Assembly: GCA_035573715.1 (NCBI GenBank)
Contig: DATLZZ010000002.1
Location: forward strand, 1-64,000
Origin: JACPRL01 sp035573715
Lineage (GTDB): Bacteria > Acidobacteriota > Terriglobia > Acidiferrales > 2-02-FULL-67-57
Direction: 5' to 3'
DNA length: 64,000 bases
Shown here: piece after piece, positions 48,255-59,291 of the stretch
Numbering within the stretch: position 1 is the first letter of the stretch
Layout of the letters: each line of letters begins with the position of its first letter
The notes under the pieces: model-generated
The model's database searches: none
What the model saw: only the letters and a program-made list of their open reading frames with translations
What the model was told of the DNA's origin: nothing
Made by a program: the position numbers and the translations under genes

Positions 48255-49033
48255 GCGACGAAAAAGACAGGAAGGACGAAAAGGAACAGCCGGAAGGCTC
48301 CGAGCAGGGGACTCTGCGCGAGTATGTGGACTCGCTGCTGGTCACCGTCATCCTGGCCCTGTTCGGCATCACCTTTGTGGTGCAGGCCTTCAAAATCCCT
48401 TCGCAGTCCATGGAAGACACGTTGCTGGTGGGCGACCACCTGCTGGTAAACAAGTTTGTCTTTGCCGATGGCGACGCCGAGGGCTTCCACGTGCTGCCCT
48501 ATCGGGAGGTGCGGCGCGGGGACGTGGTGGTGTTCAAGTTTCCGGTCAACCCGCCCTACACGCACTTCGTCAAGCGGGTCATCGGGTTGCCGGGCGACCG
48601 GCTGAGGATTGAGAACCGGCAGGTCTTCATCAACGGCGAACCGCTGGAGGAGCCCTACAAGATTCATCGGCTGGGCCTGCGCGCCGCCGCCGCGGGCGTC
48701 AATTTCCCTCCGCCCCCGGACGGCTACTACTCCAACATGAACGACGAGTGGTACCGGCAGATGAACCGCATCCGGCAGGGGGACGAAATCGTGATTCCCC
48801 CGGGGAAGTACTTTGTGATGGGCGACAACCGCGACAACAGTCACGACAGCCGCTTCTGGGGCCTGGTGGATCGCAGCAACATCATCGGCCGGCCTTTGCT
48901 GATTTACTGGTCGTTTGATTCATCCAGCCGCCCGGCCAGGAGCGAGCCGGAGACGCGCGGCGCGGGCTGGGACCGGCTGAGCCAGTTTGCCTCGCGCACC
49001 CGCTGGAATCGTCTCTTGCACCTGGTCCGCTAA
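48251..49033 (+). CDS. lepB: Signal peptidase I
   Basis: The ATG at 48251 overlaps the rnc stop. The 260-residue protein has an acidic-lysine N-terminus (SDEKDRKDEKEQPEGSEQG), one membrane helix (about 28-48), the catalytic Ser in FKIPSQSMEDTLLVGDHLLV, the catalytic Lys in YTHFVKRVIGLPGDRL, and the box GDNRDNSHDSRFWG. An unusual Pro-rich insertion (VNFPPPPDGYYSNMNDEWYR) lies between the catalytic Lys and the last motif. It cuts signal peptides off exported proteins at the outer face of the inner membrane. The rnc-lepB pairing is common in bacteria. Confidence 0.95.
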   Translation: MSDEKDRKDEKEQPEGSEQGTLREYVDSLLVTVILALFGITFVVQAFKIPSQSMEDTLLVGDHLLVNKFVFADGDAEGFHVLPYREVRRGDVVVFKFPVNPPYTHFVKRVIGLPGDRLRIENRQVFINGEPLEEPYKIHRLGLRAAAAGVNFPPPPDGYYSNMNDEWYRQMNRIRQGDEIVIPPGKYFVMGDNRDNSHDSRFWGLVDRSNIIGRPLLIYWSFDSSSRPARSEPETRGAGWDRLSQFASRTRWNRLLHLVR

Positions 49034-49046
49034 GCGCCGGCTGACC

Positions 49047-51569
49047 ATGCGTCGGAAACGACTCTGGGTCGCCGTCCTGCTCCTTCTCGTCCTGATTCTC
49101 TCCCTCCCCTTGCTGCTGAATCTGGAGATGTTTCGCGGGCCGGTGCACGCGGCGCTGGAGCGCGAGCTGGGGCGGAAGGTGGAGCTGGCGGCGCTGACCG
49201 GGACGCTGCTGCCGCGCCCCAGCATCGCCGCCGAGGGCGTGGTGGTTCACGACGACCCGGCCTTCGGCCACGAACCCTTCCTCTACGCCGAGCGGGTGGA
49301 CTGCCGCGTGCCGGTTCGCGTCTTCTGGACCGGGCGGCTCGAATGTTCCGAGTTGTACTTCCTCCGGCCGACCATCAATCTGGTGCGGGCGCCCGGCGGC
49401 GCCTGGAACGTGGCCGCGTTGCTGGTGGCGAACCAGACGTCGAGCGTGGTGGAACCGCCGCCGGTGTCGGCCACCGAGGGACGTCTCAACGTCAAGTTCG
49501 GCTTCAGCAAGCAGGTCTACATCCTCAGCGACGTTCGCTTGCGCCTCGAGCCGCGTCCGCAAGGCCGTTGGCAAATCAATCTCGAAGCGACCCCGACCCG
49601 GGTGGACCGCCGGCTGGGAGAAACCGGCCGCCTGCGCCTGCAAGGAGAGGCGGGACGCGCGACGGAGTTTACGGCTGTGCCGTTTTTTCTGGATGCCGGG
49701 TTGGAGGACGGCTCGCTGGCGCAGTGGTGGACTCTGTTCCGGGGCGAAGAGTTGCCGGTGACGGGTTCGCTGGGGTGGCAATTGCGCTTTGAGGGTACCC
49801 CGGCCGAGTGGACGACGCGGGGACGGCTGACTGTGACGAACCTGCGCCGCTGGGACTTGGTCGCCTCGCCGCGCAGCCCGCAGTGGCAGGTGGAGGTCAA
49901 TCTGCGCCGCCTGACGGGCGCCGATGCGCTGCTGCTGGAGGAGGCCGTGGTCCGGGGTCAACAGTCGGAAGTTCGTCTAGCCGGCCGCGTCGAACGGCCC
50001 TTCGGCGAGCGCCAGTGGGAACTGGAGGCGAACTCGGCGCGGCTGGCGCTGGACGAATTGGCGGCGCAGGTGGCGAGCCTGAAGGCGGAGTTTTCATCGT
50101 CGGTGCGCTGCGCCGGCGAAGCGCAGGCGACGTTGCAGATCGCCGGGCCGGTGACGGCCTGGAAGGGAATCGTGGCGGCGCCGGCCGGAGCCACCGTTCG
50201 CCTGCCCGGAGTGGATGAGCCGGTTCAACTGAGCGACCTGCGGCTGCGCCTGAACCGCGGGCGGCTCACCCTGGAGCCGCTCACGCTGCGCTTCGGCCGC
50301 GACGCCGTCGCGCTCAACGCCGAACTGCGGCTCGACGCCGCCGCGCGCCCGTATCGTCTGCGGTGGAGGAGTGCGCAGGTCGAGCTGCCGCCGCTGGTGC
50401 GCGCGGCCGAGGCGTTGGGCTGGAACCTGTTTCGGCGGGCACGGTGGGACGGTCGAGCGCAGTTCGATCTGGAGTGGCGCGGAGAGATGAACGGTTCAGC
50501 CGCCTCGTGGCCGGAGTCGGGCTGGCAGGGAACCTTCGAGGCGCGCGACGCCCGCTTCCAGCCGCCGGAGTTCAACCACCCGCTCGAAATTCCTGCGCTG
50601 CGGCTGGCGTGGAAGGGCGTGAGCACCGACGCGCAACCGGTCGTGATGCGTTTGGGAGAGAACACACTCAGTGTCTCGGCGCAGCGTCGCGCGCCCGACG
50701 AGCCGTGGAGCTTCACCCTTACCGGCGCCCGGTTCCGTCTGGCGGACGTGAACAATCTGGTCAACCCGGCGCAACGGAGTTTCTTCGAGCGGCTGACGCG
50801 CGGCGAGTCGCGCCCGCCGCCGGAGTGGAGCCGCGGGAAGGCGACCGGAAAACTGCGCTTTGACGAATTGGCTGCGGGACCGTTCCGGCTCGCGGCGGTC
50901 GAAGCCGACGCCGCCTGGCAGGCCGGGCTGCTGTCGCTGCAGCGTCTTCGCTTCCGCGCCTACGCCGGGCGCTTCGACGGCAGCGTGCAGTCGGACTTCC
51001 GGGTTTCGCCGCCGCGTCACAGCCTGGCGGGGAGCATCCGGCAGATGGCCGTGGGGCCGCTGCTGGCCGACAGCACCCGTCTGGGAGACGCGTTTACGGG
51101 ACTCGTGTCAGCGGAAGTGGCACTGGAAAGTGCCGGGGCGGCGGGGAGTGACCTGCGGCGGAACCTCCGCGGCCGCGTGGTCGGTGGCATCAACCACGGT
51201 ACGCTGACGCGGGTGGATGTGCTGGGCGAACTGGCCCGCGCCGCCGGCCACGACGCGGGACAGAATCCGCAAGCCAATATCACGACGATGCAGAGTCTGG
51301 CAGGCGAGTTTCAGGTTGGCGAAGAGAAAGTCGAGATGAAGGACGCCCAACTGATTGTGGATGGCGCGGCCCTGCAGCTTACGGGCACCGTCGGTTTCGA
51401 TGGACGACTTGACCTCAACCTGCGCGGTGCTCCCCTGCGGCTAGCCGGCCGCGAGCCAGCACCGGTGGCGGTCAAGGTTTTTCCCGGAAGCTATCGGGTG
51501 AGCGGCAGTCTCGCCCGGCCGGAATTCCAGTTGAGCGAGACCCCCCCTGCGGCGGAAAAAGGGGAGTAG
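49047..51569 (+). CDS. AsmA-family envelope protein
   Basis: The 840-residue protein starts MRRKRLWVAVLLLLVLILSL, one N-terminal membrane anchor, and the AsmA-type opening LNLEMFRGPVHAALERELGR with VELAALTGTLLPRPSIAAEG, followed by repetitive beta structure. The AsmA_2-like C-terminal part has AQLIVDGAALQLTGTVGFDG and LDLNLRGAPLRL. AsmA/TamB-type proteins bridge inner and outer membrane and are linked to lipid transport or outer-membrane assembly. The gene starts 13 bases after lepB. The exact cargo is unknown. Confidence 0.85.
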   Translation: MRRKRLWVAVLLLLVLILSLPLLLNLEMFRGPVHAALERELGRKVELAALTGTLLPRPSIAAEGVVVHDDPAFGHEPFLYAERVDCRVPVRVFWTGRLECSELYFLRPTINLVRAPGGAWNVAALLVANQTSSVVEPPPVSATEGRLNVKFGFSKQVYILSDVRLRLEPRPQGRWQINLEATPTRVDRRLGETGRLRLQGEAGRATEFTAVPFFLDAGLEDGSLAQWWTLFRGEELPVTGSLGWQLRFEGTPAEWTTRGRLTVTNLRRWDLVASPRSPQWQVEVNLRRLTGADALLLEEAVVRGQQSEVRLAGRVERPFGERQWELEANSARLALDELAAQVASLKAEFSSSVRCAGEAQATLQIAGPVTAWKGIVAAPAGATVRLPGVDEPVQLSDLRLRLNRGRLTLEPLTLRFGRDAVALNAELRLDAAARPYRLRWRSAQVELPPLVRAAEALGWNLFRRARWDGRAQFDLEWRGEMNGSAASWPESGWQGTFEARDARFQPPEFNHPLEIPALRLAWKGVSTDAQPVVMRLGENTLSVSAQRRAPDEPWSFTLTGARFRLADVNNLVNPAQRSFFERLTRGESRPPPEWSRGKATGKLRFDELAAGPFRLAAVEADAAWQAGLLSLQRLRFRAYAGRFDGSVQSDFRVSPPRHSLAGSIRQMAVGPLLADSTRLGDAFTGLVSAEVALESAGAAGSDLRRNLRGRVVGGINHGTLTRVDVLGELARAAGHDAGQNPQANITTMQSLAGEFQVGEEKVEMKDAQLIVDGAALQLTGTVGFDGRLDLNLRGAPLRLAGREPAPVAVKVFPGSYRVSGSLARPEFQLSETPPAAEKGE

Positions 51570-51578
51570 GCTGGAAAG

Positions 51579-52427
51579 ATGCGCCACCCTCCAGCCATCT
51601 TTGCTGCGCTTTTCCTGCTCGTCCTGCCGCCGGCGTCGGTGGCGCAGAATGAGCTGCCGACTTCGCGCTATCGGGTCGAGCAGGTTTTCCGCCTGGAGAC
51701 TTTCTCCCAGGAGGAGCTGGAGGTTCCCGGACGCCTGCGAACCGAGCCGGTGTCTACTGCCTATCTGGGCCGGTTCCGCTTCGTTCTGGAGCAAACAGGT
51801 GACACCGCAAGGGGCGCGAAGTGGAAGGTGACTCAGGTAGAGGCCGAGGCGCCGAGCACCGAGCCTCCTGAGCGGGCCGACGCCGGCATCGAGCGCGTGC
51901 TGAAGATGGGCCTCGACTGGATGAAGCGCCTGGAGGGGCAGGAGTTCACGGGCTCGTGGCGCGATCTGCCGGTGTTGCCGCTGGGTGAGTCGGCGCCGGC
52001 GTGGCTGACCACGTGGTTGCGCTGGGCGCAGACGGGTGCGCTTTCGGGAACGGAAGGAGATCCAGTCGGGTTGGCGACAACGCTGAAGCAGGAGCCGTCG
52101 TCGCTCGCCTATCAGTTGCAGTGGCTGCGCGCGGAGACACGCCAGGTGCCATGCCATGTGCAGCAGGCCCGATGGACGCTTCCGCCGGGGCCAGCCGACG
52201 AGTCACTCCCGCCGCAACTGGCGGCGCGCGGCGTTGAGGCGCACGTGCAGTTTGCGGCGCAAAGTTTGGAGTGGGTGTCACAGGAGAACCCGACGCTGAT
52301 TTACGCCGAACGCAGCGGCCTGAGGGAAACTTTCTGGACGCTGGAGAAAGTCGACAAGCCGGAACTGCAGGAATTGGTTTTTCGCCTGCGCCTGGTGATG
52401 CAGGTGCGGGTCGAGCGCCTGCCCTAG
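51579..52427 (+). CDS. Secreted protein of unknown function
   Basis: The 282-residue protein has a signal peptide (MRHPPAIFAALFLLVLPPAS, cleaved near SVAQ) and a long domain with RYRVEQVFRLETFSQEELEV, YLGRFRFVLEQTGDTARGAK and a C-terminal FRLRLVMQVRVERLP. No family is recognised. It begins 9 bases after the AsmA gene and is likely cotranscribed, so an envelope role is plausible. A TAGGCT overlapping the AsmA stop codon sits 6 bases before the ATG and might be a second promoter. Confidence 0.6.
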   Translation: MRHPPAIFAALFLLVLPPASVAQNELPTSRYRVEQVFRLETFSQEELEVPGRLRTEPVSTAYLGRFRFVLEQTGDTARGAKWKVTQVEAEAPSTEPPERADAGIERVLKMGLDWMKRLEGQEFTGSWRDLPVLPLGESAPAWLTTWLRWAQTGALSGTEGDPVGLATTLKQEPSSLAYQLQWLRAETRQVPCHVQQARWTLPPGPADESLPPQLAARGVEAHVQFAAQSLEWVSQENPTLIYAERSGLRETFWTLEKVDKPELQELVFRLRLVMQVRVERLP

Positions 52428-52446
52428 CGGGTTTCCCTCTCTGGCG

Positions 52447-52452
52447 TATAAT
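52447..52452 (+). promoter_or_regulatory. -10 element upstream of uvrB
   Basis: A consensus TATAAT lies 32 bases before the uvrB GTG. No good -35 is present 16-18 bases upstream, and no LexA-like box is evident. Confidence 0.5.
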
Positions 52453-52484
52453 GAAAAGTTTGACCGAGCCTCGCGGAGGCGACT

Positions 52485-54596
<2,112 letters not shown>

Positions 54597-54605
54597 GCCC
54601 TCGAT

Positions 54606-55760
54606 CTACACCAGCCCTTTTCGCAACTCGTCGAGGGAGTAGAACGTATCCCGCCAGACGACGCCGCCGCGGCCGAGAGTGACGACCGTGGAACGGATGA
54701 GGATGTAGGCGAAGAGAACGGCGCCGAGGGGATGGGTCAGCGCAGTGAGCGGGGAGAGATGCGCGCGGCGGGCGGTGACGCCGTGCAGAACCAGAATCGC
54801 CGCCACCGCGATGGTGGCCAGATGAAGCGGGAGGCCTCGGGCGAAGAGCAGCGCGGCAAAAGGCAGCACGCTCAGCATTGCGATGGCGGCGACGCTGAGC
54901 GCCGTGCGCAGTGAATTGAATTCGAGCGACGCGAAGGCGTTCTTCGTCAGCCCTTTGATAACGTTGGTGGCGCCTTCCTGCCAGCGCACGCGCAGATTGT
55001 CGAACGCCTGGGCACAGACCGAACGATAGCCGCCCTGCTTGACCATTTTTCCCAGCTTCACGTCGTCCACCACTTCCAGCGCCAGCCGCTTGTGCGTTCC
55101 CACGTCCTCGTAAACCGAGCGCCGTATCAGCTGGAACGCGCCGATGCCGACGTAGTAGGGCGAGCGCGGGTTCTCCGCCTCCCACGGCTGGAGGTTGAGC
55201 AGGAAGCCCAGAAAAAAATAGCTGACCATTACGTTTTCCCAGAACCCCTTGAGCTCGATAAGCGAGAGCAGGGAGACGTGGTCTCCGGTGCGCGCGCGGG
55301 CGAGCGCCATCGTGCGACGCAGCACGTCGGAGTCAAAGCGCACGTCGGCGTCAGTGAAGAGCAACCACTCGCCGGCCGAATGTCGGTAGGCGGTTTGCAA
55401 GCCGTGGTTTTTTCCCAACCAGCCGGGTGGCAGCTCCGTGAGGTGGACAACCTTGAGCCGCGGGTCGCGCGCCGCCGCCTCGTCGAGGATGCGACCGGTG
55501 GCATCTTTGGAGCGGTCATCAATGGCGACGATCTCCAGCCGCGGGTAGTCGAGATCCAGCCAGGTCGTAATGGCCTGCGGAAGTTTGGCGGCTTCGTCGC
55601 GCGCGGTGACCAGCATTGAAACCGGCGGGCAGTCGGTATCCGGCAGGGGAGGGAAGTCGGCGAGACGCGGCATGCGGAAGATGCCGCGCAGGGCACGGCC
55701 ACCGCCGACGACCCAGACGAGAGCGGCAAGAGCGAGCACGATAGTGAGGGCGAGCTGCAT
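54606..55760 (-). CDS. Family 2 glycosyltransferase, membrane-bound
   Basis: The 384-residue protein has an N-terminal membrane helix (residues 2-22), a GT2 core with VSMLVTARDEAAKLPQAITT, VAIDDRSKDATGRILDEAAA, GWLGKNHGLQTAYRHSAGEW, LLFTDADVRFDSDVL (DxD) and VVDDVKLGKMVKQGGYRSVC, and C-terminal helices (about 275-360). The ending WRDTFYSLDELRKGLV is typical of the HpnB/ceramide-glucosyltransferase-like GT2 branch. It probably glycosylates a lipid at the inner membrane; acceptor and sugar are unknown. It converges with uvrB. Confidence 0.85.
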   Translation of the reverse strand: MQLALTIVLALAALVWVVGGGRALRGIFRMPRLADFPPLPDTDCPPVSMLVTARDEAAKLPQAITTWLDLDYPRLEIVAIDDRSKDATGRILDEAAARDPRLKVVHLTELPPGWLGKNHGLQTAYRHSAGEWLLFTDADVRFDSDVLRRTMALARARTGDHVSLLSLIELKGFWENVMVSYFFLGFLLNLQPWEAENPRSPYYVGIGAFQLIRRSVYEDVGTHKRLALEVVDDVKLGKMVKQGGYRSVCAQAFDNLRVRWQEGATNVIKGLTKNAFASLEFNSLRTALSVAAIAMLSVLPFAALLFARGLPLHLATIAVAAILVLHGVTARRAHLSPLTALTHPLGAVLFAYILIRSTVVTLGRGGVVWRDTFYSLDELRKGLV

Positions 55761-55807
55761 GCGAATTCACCTTCAGAAACGGTCGGTCGGGTAGTATAAC
55801 AAGCGCC

Positions 55808-56671
55808 ATGGCGAGGAAAAGGATAGCCATCGTCGGAGCGGGGCGCGTGGGACAGACGCTGGCGCGGGCGCTGCGGCGGCGCGGCTGGCGCATCGGTGCG
55901 GTAGTAACGCGGCGACCGAGCTCGGCGCGCACGGCGGCGCGCTTCATCGGCGCCGGGCAGCCAGTCTCAGATGTGAAATCTCAAATCTCAAAGCTGGATA
56001 GCGCAGGAATCTTCCTCGTCACCACCAATGACAACCAGGTGTCGGTGGTGGCGCGGGCGCTGGCGCGGCTGAAGAAGAACTGGCGCGGGCGGGTGGTGCT
56101 ACAGGCGAGTGGGGCGCTCTCGTCTCGTGTACTGGCGCCACTGGGCAGGCGCGGCGCGTCGGTCGGCTCGCTCCATCCGCTCTATCCGTTTCCGAAGCCG
56201 CTGAAGAATTTCCCGCCCGGTGTGGTCTTCGGTGTGGAAGGCGAGGCGCGAGCGTTGCGGGAGGCGCTGGCGTTGGTGCGGTCGCTGAGGGGCGAGCCAA
56301 TGGAGGTGCGGTCGACCGAGAAGGCGCTCTATCACGCGGCGGCGGCCCTGGTGGCGGGGCATCTTTTGACGCTGGCCGACCTGGGCGTGCGGGCGCTGGT
56401 GCGGGCAGGCGTGCGCAAGTCAAGGGCGCGCACGGCGCTGGTGCCGCTGGCGCAGGCGACGCTGGGCTGGTACGCGCGGCACGGAGCGCGCGCCTGGACC
56501 GGTCCGCTGGCGCGTGGGGACGTGGATACGGTGCGGCGGCATTTGGCCGAACTGCGCAAGCTGCCGCCGCAGTACGGGGAGACTTATCGCGCCTTGGCGC
56601 GCGCCGCACTGGCGCTTTATCGCAAGCGCTCCAGCAAGGACACGAAGAAGCTGCGTCGGTTGTTGGAGTAG
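55808..56671 (+). CDS. Rossmann/DUF2520 protein (NADP oxidoreductase-like)
   Basis: The 287-residue protein starts MARKRIAIVGAGRVGQTLAR, a nucleotide-binding Rossmann loop. GIFLVTTNDNQVSVVARAL and SVGSLHPLYPFPKPLKNFPP then match the Rossmann-like/DUF2520 pair related to pyrroline-5-carboxylate and prephenate dehydrogenases. The helical C-terminal half has YHAAAALVAGHLLTLADLGV and ends with a basic tail. A TAGTAT lies 10 bases before the ATG and no Shine-Dalgarno is present. The substrate is unknown for this family. Confidence 0.8.
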   Translation: MARKRIAIVGAGRVGQTLARALRRRGWRIGAVVTRRPSSARTAARFIGAGQPVSDVKSQISKLDSAGIFLVTTNDNQVSVVARALARLKKNWRGRVVLQASGALSSRVLAPLGRRGASVGSLHPLYPFPKPLKNFPPGVVFGVEGEARALREALALVRSLRGEPMEVRSTEKALYHAAAALVAGHLLTLADLGVRALVRAGVRKSRARTALVPLAQATLGWYARHGARAWTGPLARGDVDTVRRHLAELRKLPPQYGETYRALARAALALYRKRSSKDTKKLRRLLE

Positions 56672-56689
56672 GGAATTGGAGTTGGGAAG

Positions 56690-56995
56690 ATGTTCTCGCG
56701 ACCGTTTCAGTGGGTTTTTCTCCTTCTGGGATTGCTTTTCTTTCCGGCCGTCTTGCGGGCAGAAGAAAGCAAGGCGCCGCAACCGAAAACCAACATCAAC
56801 ACGGCGACGGTGGAAGACCTGGCGAAGCTGCCGGGAATCGGCGAGGTGATTGCCAAGCGCATTGTCAGTCATCGGGAGAAGAGCGGGAAGTTCCGGAAGG
56901 TAGAGGAGCTGCTGGTGATTCGCGGCATCAGCAAGAAGAAGCTGGAGAAGCTGCGCCCGCTGATTACAGTGGGAGAGGAAGAGACTGAAGATTGA
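56690..56995 (+). CDS. ComEA-like helix-hairpin-helix protein
   Basis: The 101-residue protein has a signal peptide or anchor (residues 1-24) and then the ComEA HhH unit INTATVEDLAKLPGIGEVIA, KRIVSHREKSGKFRKVEELL and VIRGISKKKLEKLRPLITVG. ComEA-type proteins bind DNA non-specifically outside the cytoplasmic membrane during natural uptake. This short secreted form fits that role, but no other competence genes are nearby. It begins 18 bases after the DUF2520 gene. Confidence 0.85.
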   Translation: MFSRPFQWVFLLLGLLFFPAVLRAEESKAPQPKTNINTATVEDLAKLPGIGEVIAKRIVSHREKSGKFRKVEELLVIRGISKKKLEKLRPLITVGEEETED

Positions 56996-57089
56996 CACTT
57001 ACATTGGGGGGCTAGAAGCTCTTCCTCCTTTTCCTTGTTTCGGCACGACTGAAGTCATGCCCTCCCGATGGACTCGTACTGGGTAGCTG

Positions 57090-58277
57090 CTAGGCGTCCC
57101 GGCGGATGAGGGTGTGGGCGCCGACGGGGATAGGCGCCTGCTCGAGGATGCGGATGCCGAAGCCTTCCAGCCCGGGCACCTTGCGGGGGTGGTTGGTGAG
57201 CAGTCGGATGTTGCGCACGCCGAGGTCGCGGAGAATCTGAGCGCCGATGCCGGACTCGCGCTGAATCTGGCGCTGCTGAGCCAGCGGGTCATCGCCTTCG
57301 CGGTCGCGGCTGTGGTCGTGGTGGTGTACGCTAATGACGTCCCGCTCGCCCACGCGCTCGATGGAAAAGCCGGGCGCCGTCTGGTGGAGATAAACCAACA
57401 CGCCGCGGCCGGCGGAGGCCAGCAACTCCAGGCTCTTGTCGATGACCTGCTGGCAGTCGCAGCGGGCCGAGCCGAATACGTCGCCGGCGAGGCAGCGGGA
57501 GTGCATGCGCACGCATACGGTATCTTCTTCGCTGAAGTTGCCCTTGACCAGGGCCACGTGTTGTCCGTGGTCCACGACCGACTCATAGGCAATCATGTGA
57601 AAGTCGCCGTGCCGCGTCGGCAGCAGCGCCTCCCCGATGCGCCGCACGATGCTCTCGGTGCGCAGCCGGTAGCGGATGAGGTCGGCGACGGTAATCATCC
57701 TGAGGTTGTAGCGACGGCAGAAGTCGGCCAAGTCAGGAACACGCGCCATGGTGCCGTCGTCGTTCATCACTTCGCAGATGACCCCCGCGGGAACCAGCCC
57801 TGCCATCCGCGCAATGTCGACGGAGGCCTCCGTCTGCCCAGCGCGCACCAGTACGCCGCCCGGGCGGGCGCGCAGCGGGAAGACGTGGCCGGGCCGGACA
57901 AGGTCGGTCGGCCGAGTGGCTGGGTCAATCGCCGTGCGGATGGTGGCGGCGCGGTCGGCGGCTGAGATGCCGGTGGAAATGCCGTAGCGACCGTCAATGG
58001 ATTCGCAGAACGCGGTGCCGTAGGGCGACGTGTTCTCGTCGCTCATCAGGCGCAGCCGCAGATAGTCGCAGCGCTCGGCAGTGAGAGTGAGGCAGACGAG
58101 CCCGCGGCCGTACTTGGCCATGAAATTGATGTGCTCGGGCGTAACCTTTTCGGCCGCCACCGTGAGGTCGCCTTCGTTCTCGCGATCTTCATCGTCTACG
58201 ATGATGATCATGCGGCCCTGGCGGATGTCTTCGATGGCCTCTTCGATGGTGGCGAACTGGACGCGGGTGTCGCTCAT
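57090..58277 (-). CDS. ribBA: RibBA with a degenerate GTP cyclohydrolase II half (RibBX-like)
   Basis: The 395-residue protein has an intact RibB (DHBP synthase) half: IIIVDDEDRENEGDLTVAAE, GLVCLTLTAERCDYLRL, TRPTDLVRPGHVFPLRARPG and TEASVDIARMAGLVPAGVIC. The C-terminal RibA half (about 205-395) keeps the zinc cysteines (CLAGDVFGSARCDC) and LRDLGVRNIRLLTNHPRK. The RQEGRxIGL stretch of GTP cyclohydrolase II is replaced by LHQTAPGFSIER, and the catalytic Asp of the D-x-R pair is Ile (IQRESGIGA). It makes the four-carbon riboflavin precursor; GTP ring opening is doubtful. It overlaps no neighbour and precedes the phosphate pair. Confidence 0.88.
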   Translation of the reverse strand: MSDTRVQFATIEEAIEDIRQGRMIIIVDDEDRENEGDLTVAAEKVTPEHINFMAKYGRGLVCLTLTAERCDYLRLRLMSDENTSPYGTAFCESIDGRYGISTGISAADRAATIRTAIDPATRPTDLVRPGHVFPLRARPGGVLVRAGQTEASVDIARMAGLVPAGVICEVMNDDGTMARVPDLADFCRRYNLRMITVADLIRYRLRTESIVRRIGEALLPTRHGDFHMIAYESVVDHGQHVALVKGNFSEEDTVCVRMHSRCLAGDVFGSARCDCQQVIDKSLELLASAGRGVLVYLHQTAPGFSIERVGERDVISVHHHDHSRDREGDDPLAQQRQIQRESGIGAQILRDLGVRNIRLLTNHPRKVPGLEGFGIRILEQAPIPVGAHTLIRRDA

Positions 58278-58282
58278 CTCGG

Positions 58283-59284
58283 TCAGGAAACGATTCCCTC
58301 GAAGAGATAGTAGAGCACGGCGCCGAGCGCGGCAGCGCCGGGAATGGTGAGGACCCAGGCCCAGAGGATGCGATGGGTAACGCCCCAGCGGACGGCGCTG
58401 AAGCGGCGCACCGCCCCGACGCCGATGATGGCGCCGGTGATGGTGTGCGTAGTGCTGACCGGAATGCCGGCCTGCGCCGTGCCGAACAACGTCAGCGCGC
58501 CCGCGGTCTCCGCGGCGAAGCCGCCGAAGGGCGTGAGCTTGGTGATGTGCTGTCCCATCGTCTTGATGACGCTCCATCCGCCAATCACAGTGCCGGCGGC
58601 GATGGCGGCGTGGCAAGAAATTATAACCCACCAGGGCGGGTGCGGAATATCGGCCGACGTGGCGCCCACGGCCAGCAGAGCGGCCCAGATGATGCCCATC
58701 CCTTTCTGCGCGTCGTTGGTGCCGTGGCCGAGGCTGTAGCCGGCAGCGGAGACCAATTGGAGGCGGCGGAACCAGCGGTCGACGCGCTGGGGCGGCTGGC
58801 GGCGCAGCAGCCAGGTGGTGGCGAAGGTTACGATCAACGCCGCGAAGAAGCCGACGATGGGCGAGACGAAGATGAAGATGATTGGCTTGATCCAGCCCGA
58901 AACGATGATGGCGTCCATCCCGGCCTTGGCAACCGCGGCCCCGCCGTAGCCGCCCATCAGGGAGTGCGAAACGCTGATGGGCAGGCCCATCCATGTACAT
59001 ACTGAAGTCCAGATGACGGCGCCGAACAATCCGGCCAGCAACACCCATTCATTGACCAATTGCAGGTGCACCAAACCCTTGCCCATGGTCTTGGCCACTG
59101 CGGTGCCGAAGACGAAGGCGGCAAAAAAGTTCCAGAAGGCCGCCCAGAGGACGGCGGCCAGCGGGTTGAGCACCCGGGTCGAGACCACGGTGGCGATGGA
59201 GTTGGCCGCGTCGTTCCAGCCATTGGCGAATTCGAACAGCAGGGTGGTGGCCACAATCAGGTAAAGCAGGGTGGCGGAGTCCAC
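58283..59284 (-). CDS. pit: PiT-family inorganic phosphate transporter
   Basis: The GTG at 59284 is chosen because it begins the first helix; longer frames only shadow the DUF47 gene. The 333-residue protein has about ten helices and both PiT signature repeats: LLFEFANGWNDAANSIATVV and LGHGTNDAQKGMGI, with GLPISVSHSLMGGYGGAAVA and GIPVSTTHTITGAIIG. It imports phosphate with protons or sodium. It lies 7 bases downstream of the DUF47 gene, the usual partner order. Confidence 0.93.
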   Translation of the reverse strand: MDSATLLYLIVATTLLFEFANGWNDAANSIATVVSTRVLNPLAAVLWAAFWNFFAAFVFGTAVAKTMGKGLVHLQLVNEWVLLAGLFGAVIWTSVCTWMGLPISVSHSLMGGYGGAAVAKAGMDAIIVSGWIKPIIFIFVSPIVGFFAALIVTFATTWLLRRQPPQRVDRWFRRLQLVSAAGYSLGHGTNDAQKGMGIIWAALLAVGATSADIPHPPWWVIISCHAAIAAGTVIGGWSVIKTMGQHITKLTPFGGFAAETAGALTLFGTAQAGIPVSTTHTITGAIIGVGAVRRFSAVRWGVTHRILWAWVLTIPGAAALGAVLYYLFEGIVS

Positions 59285-59291
59285 GGACGAA

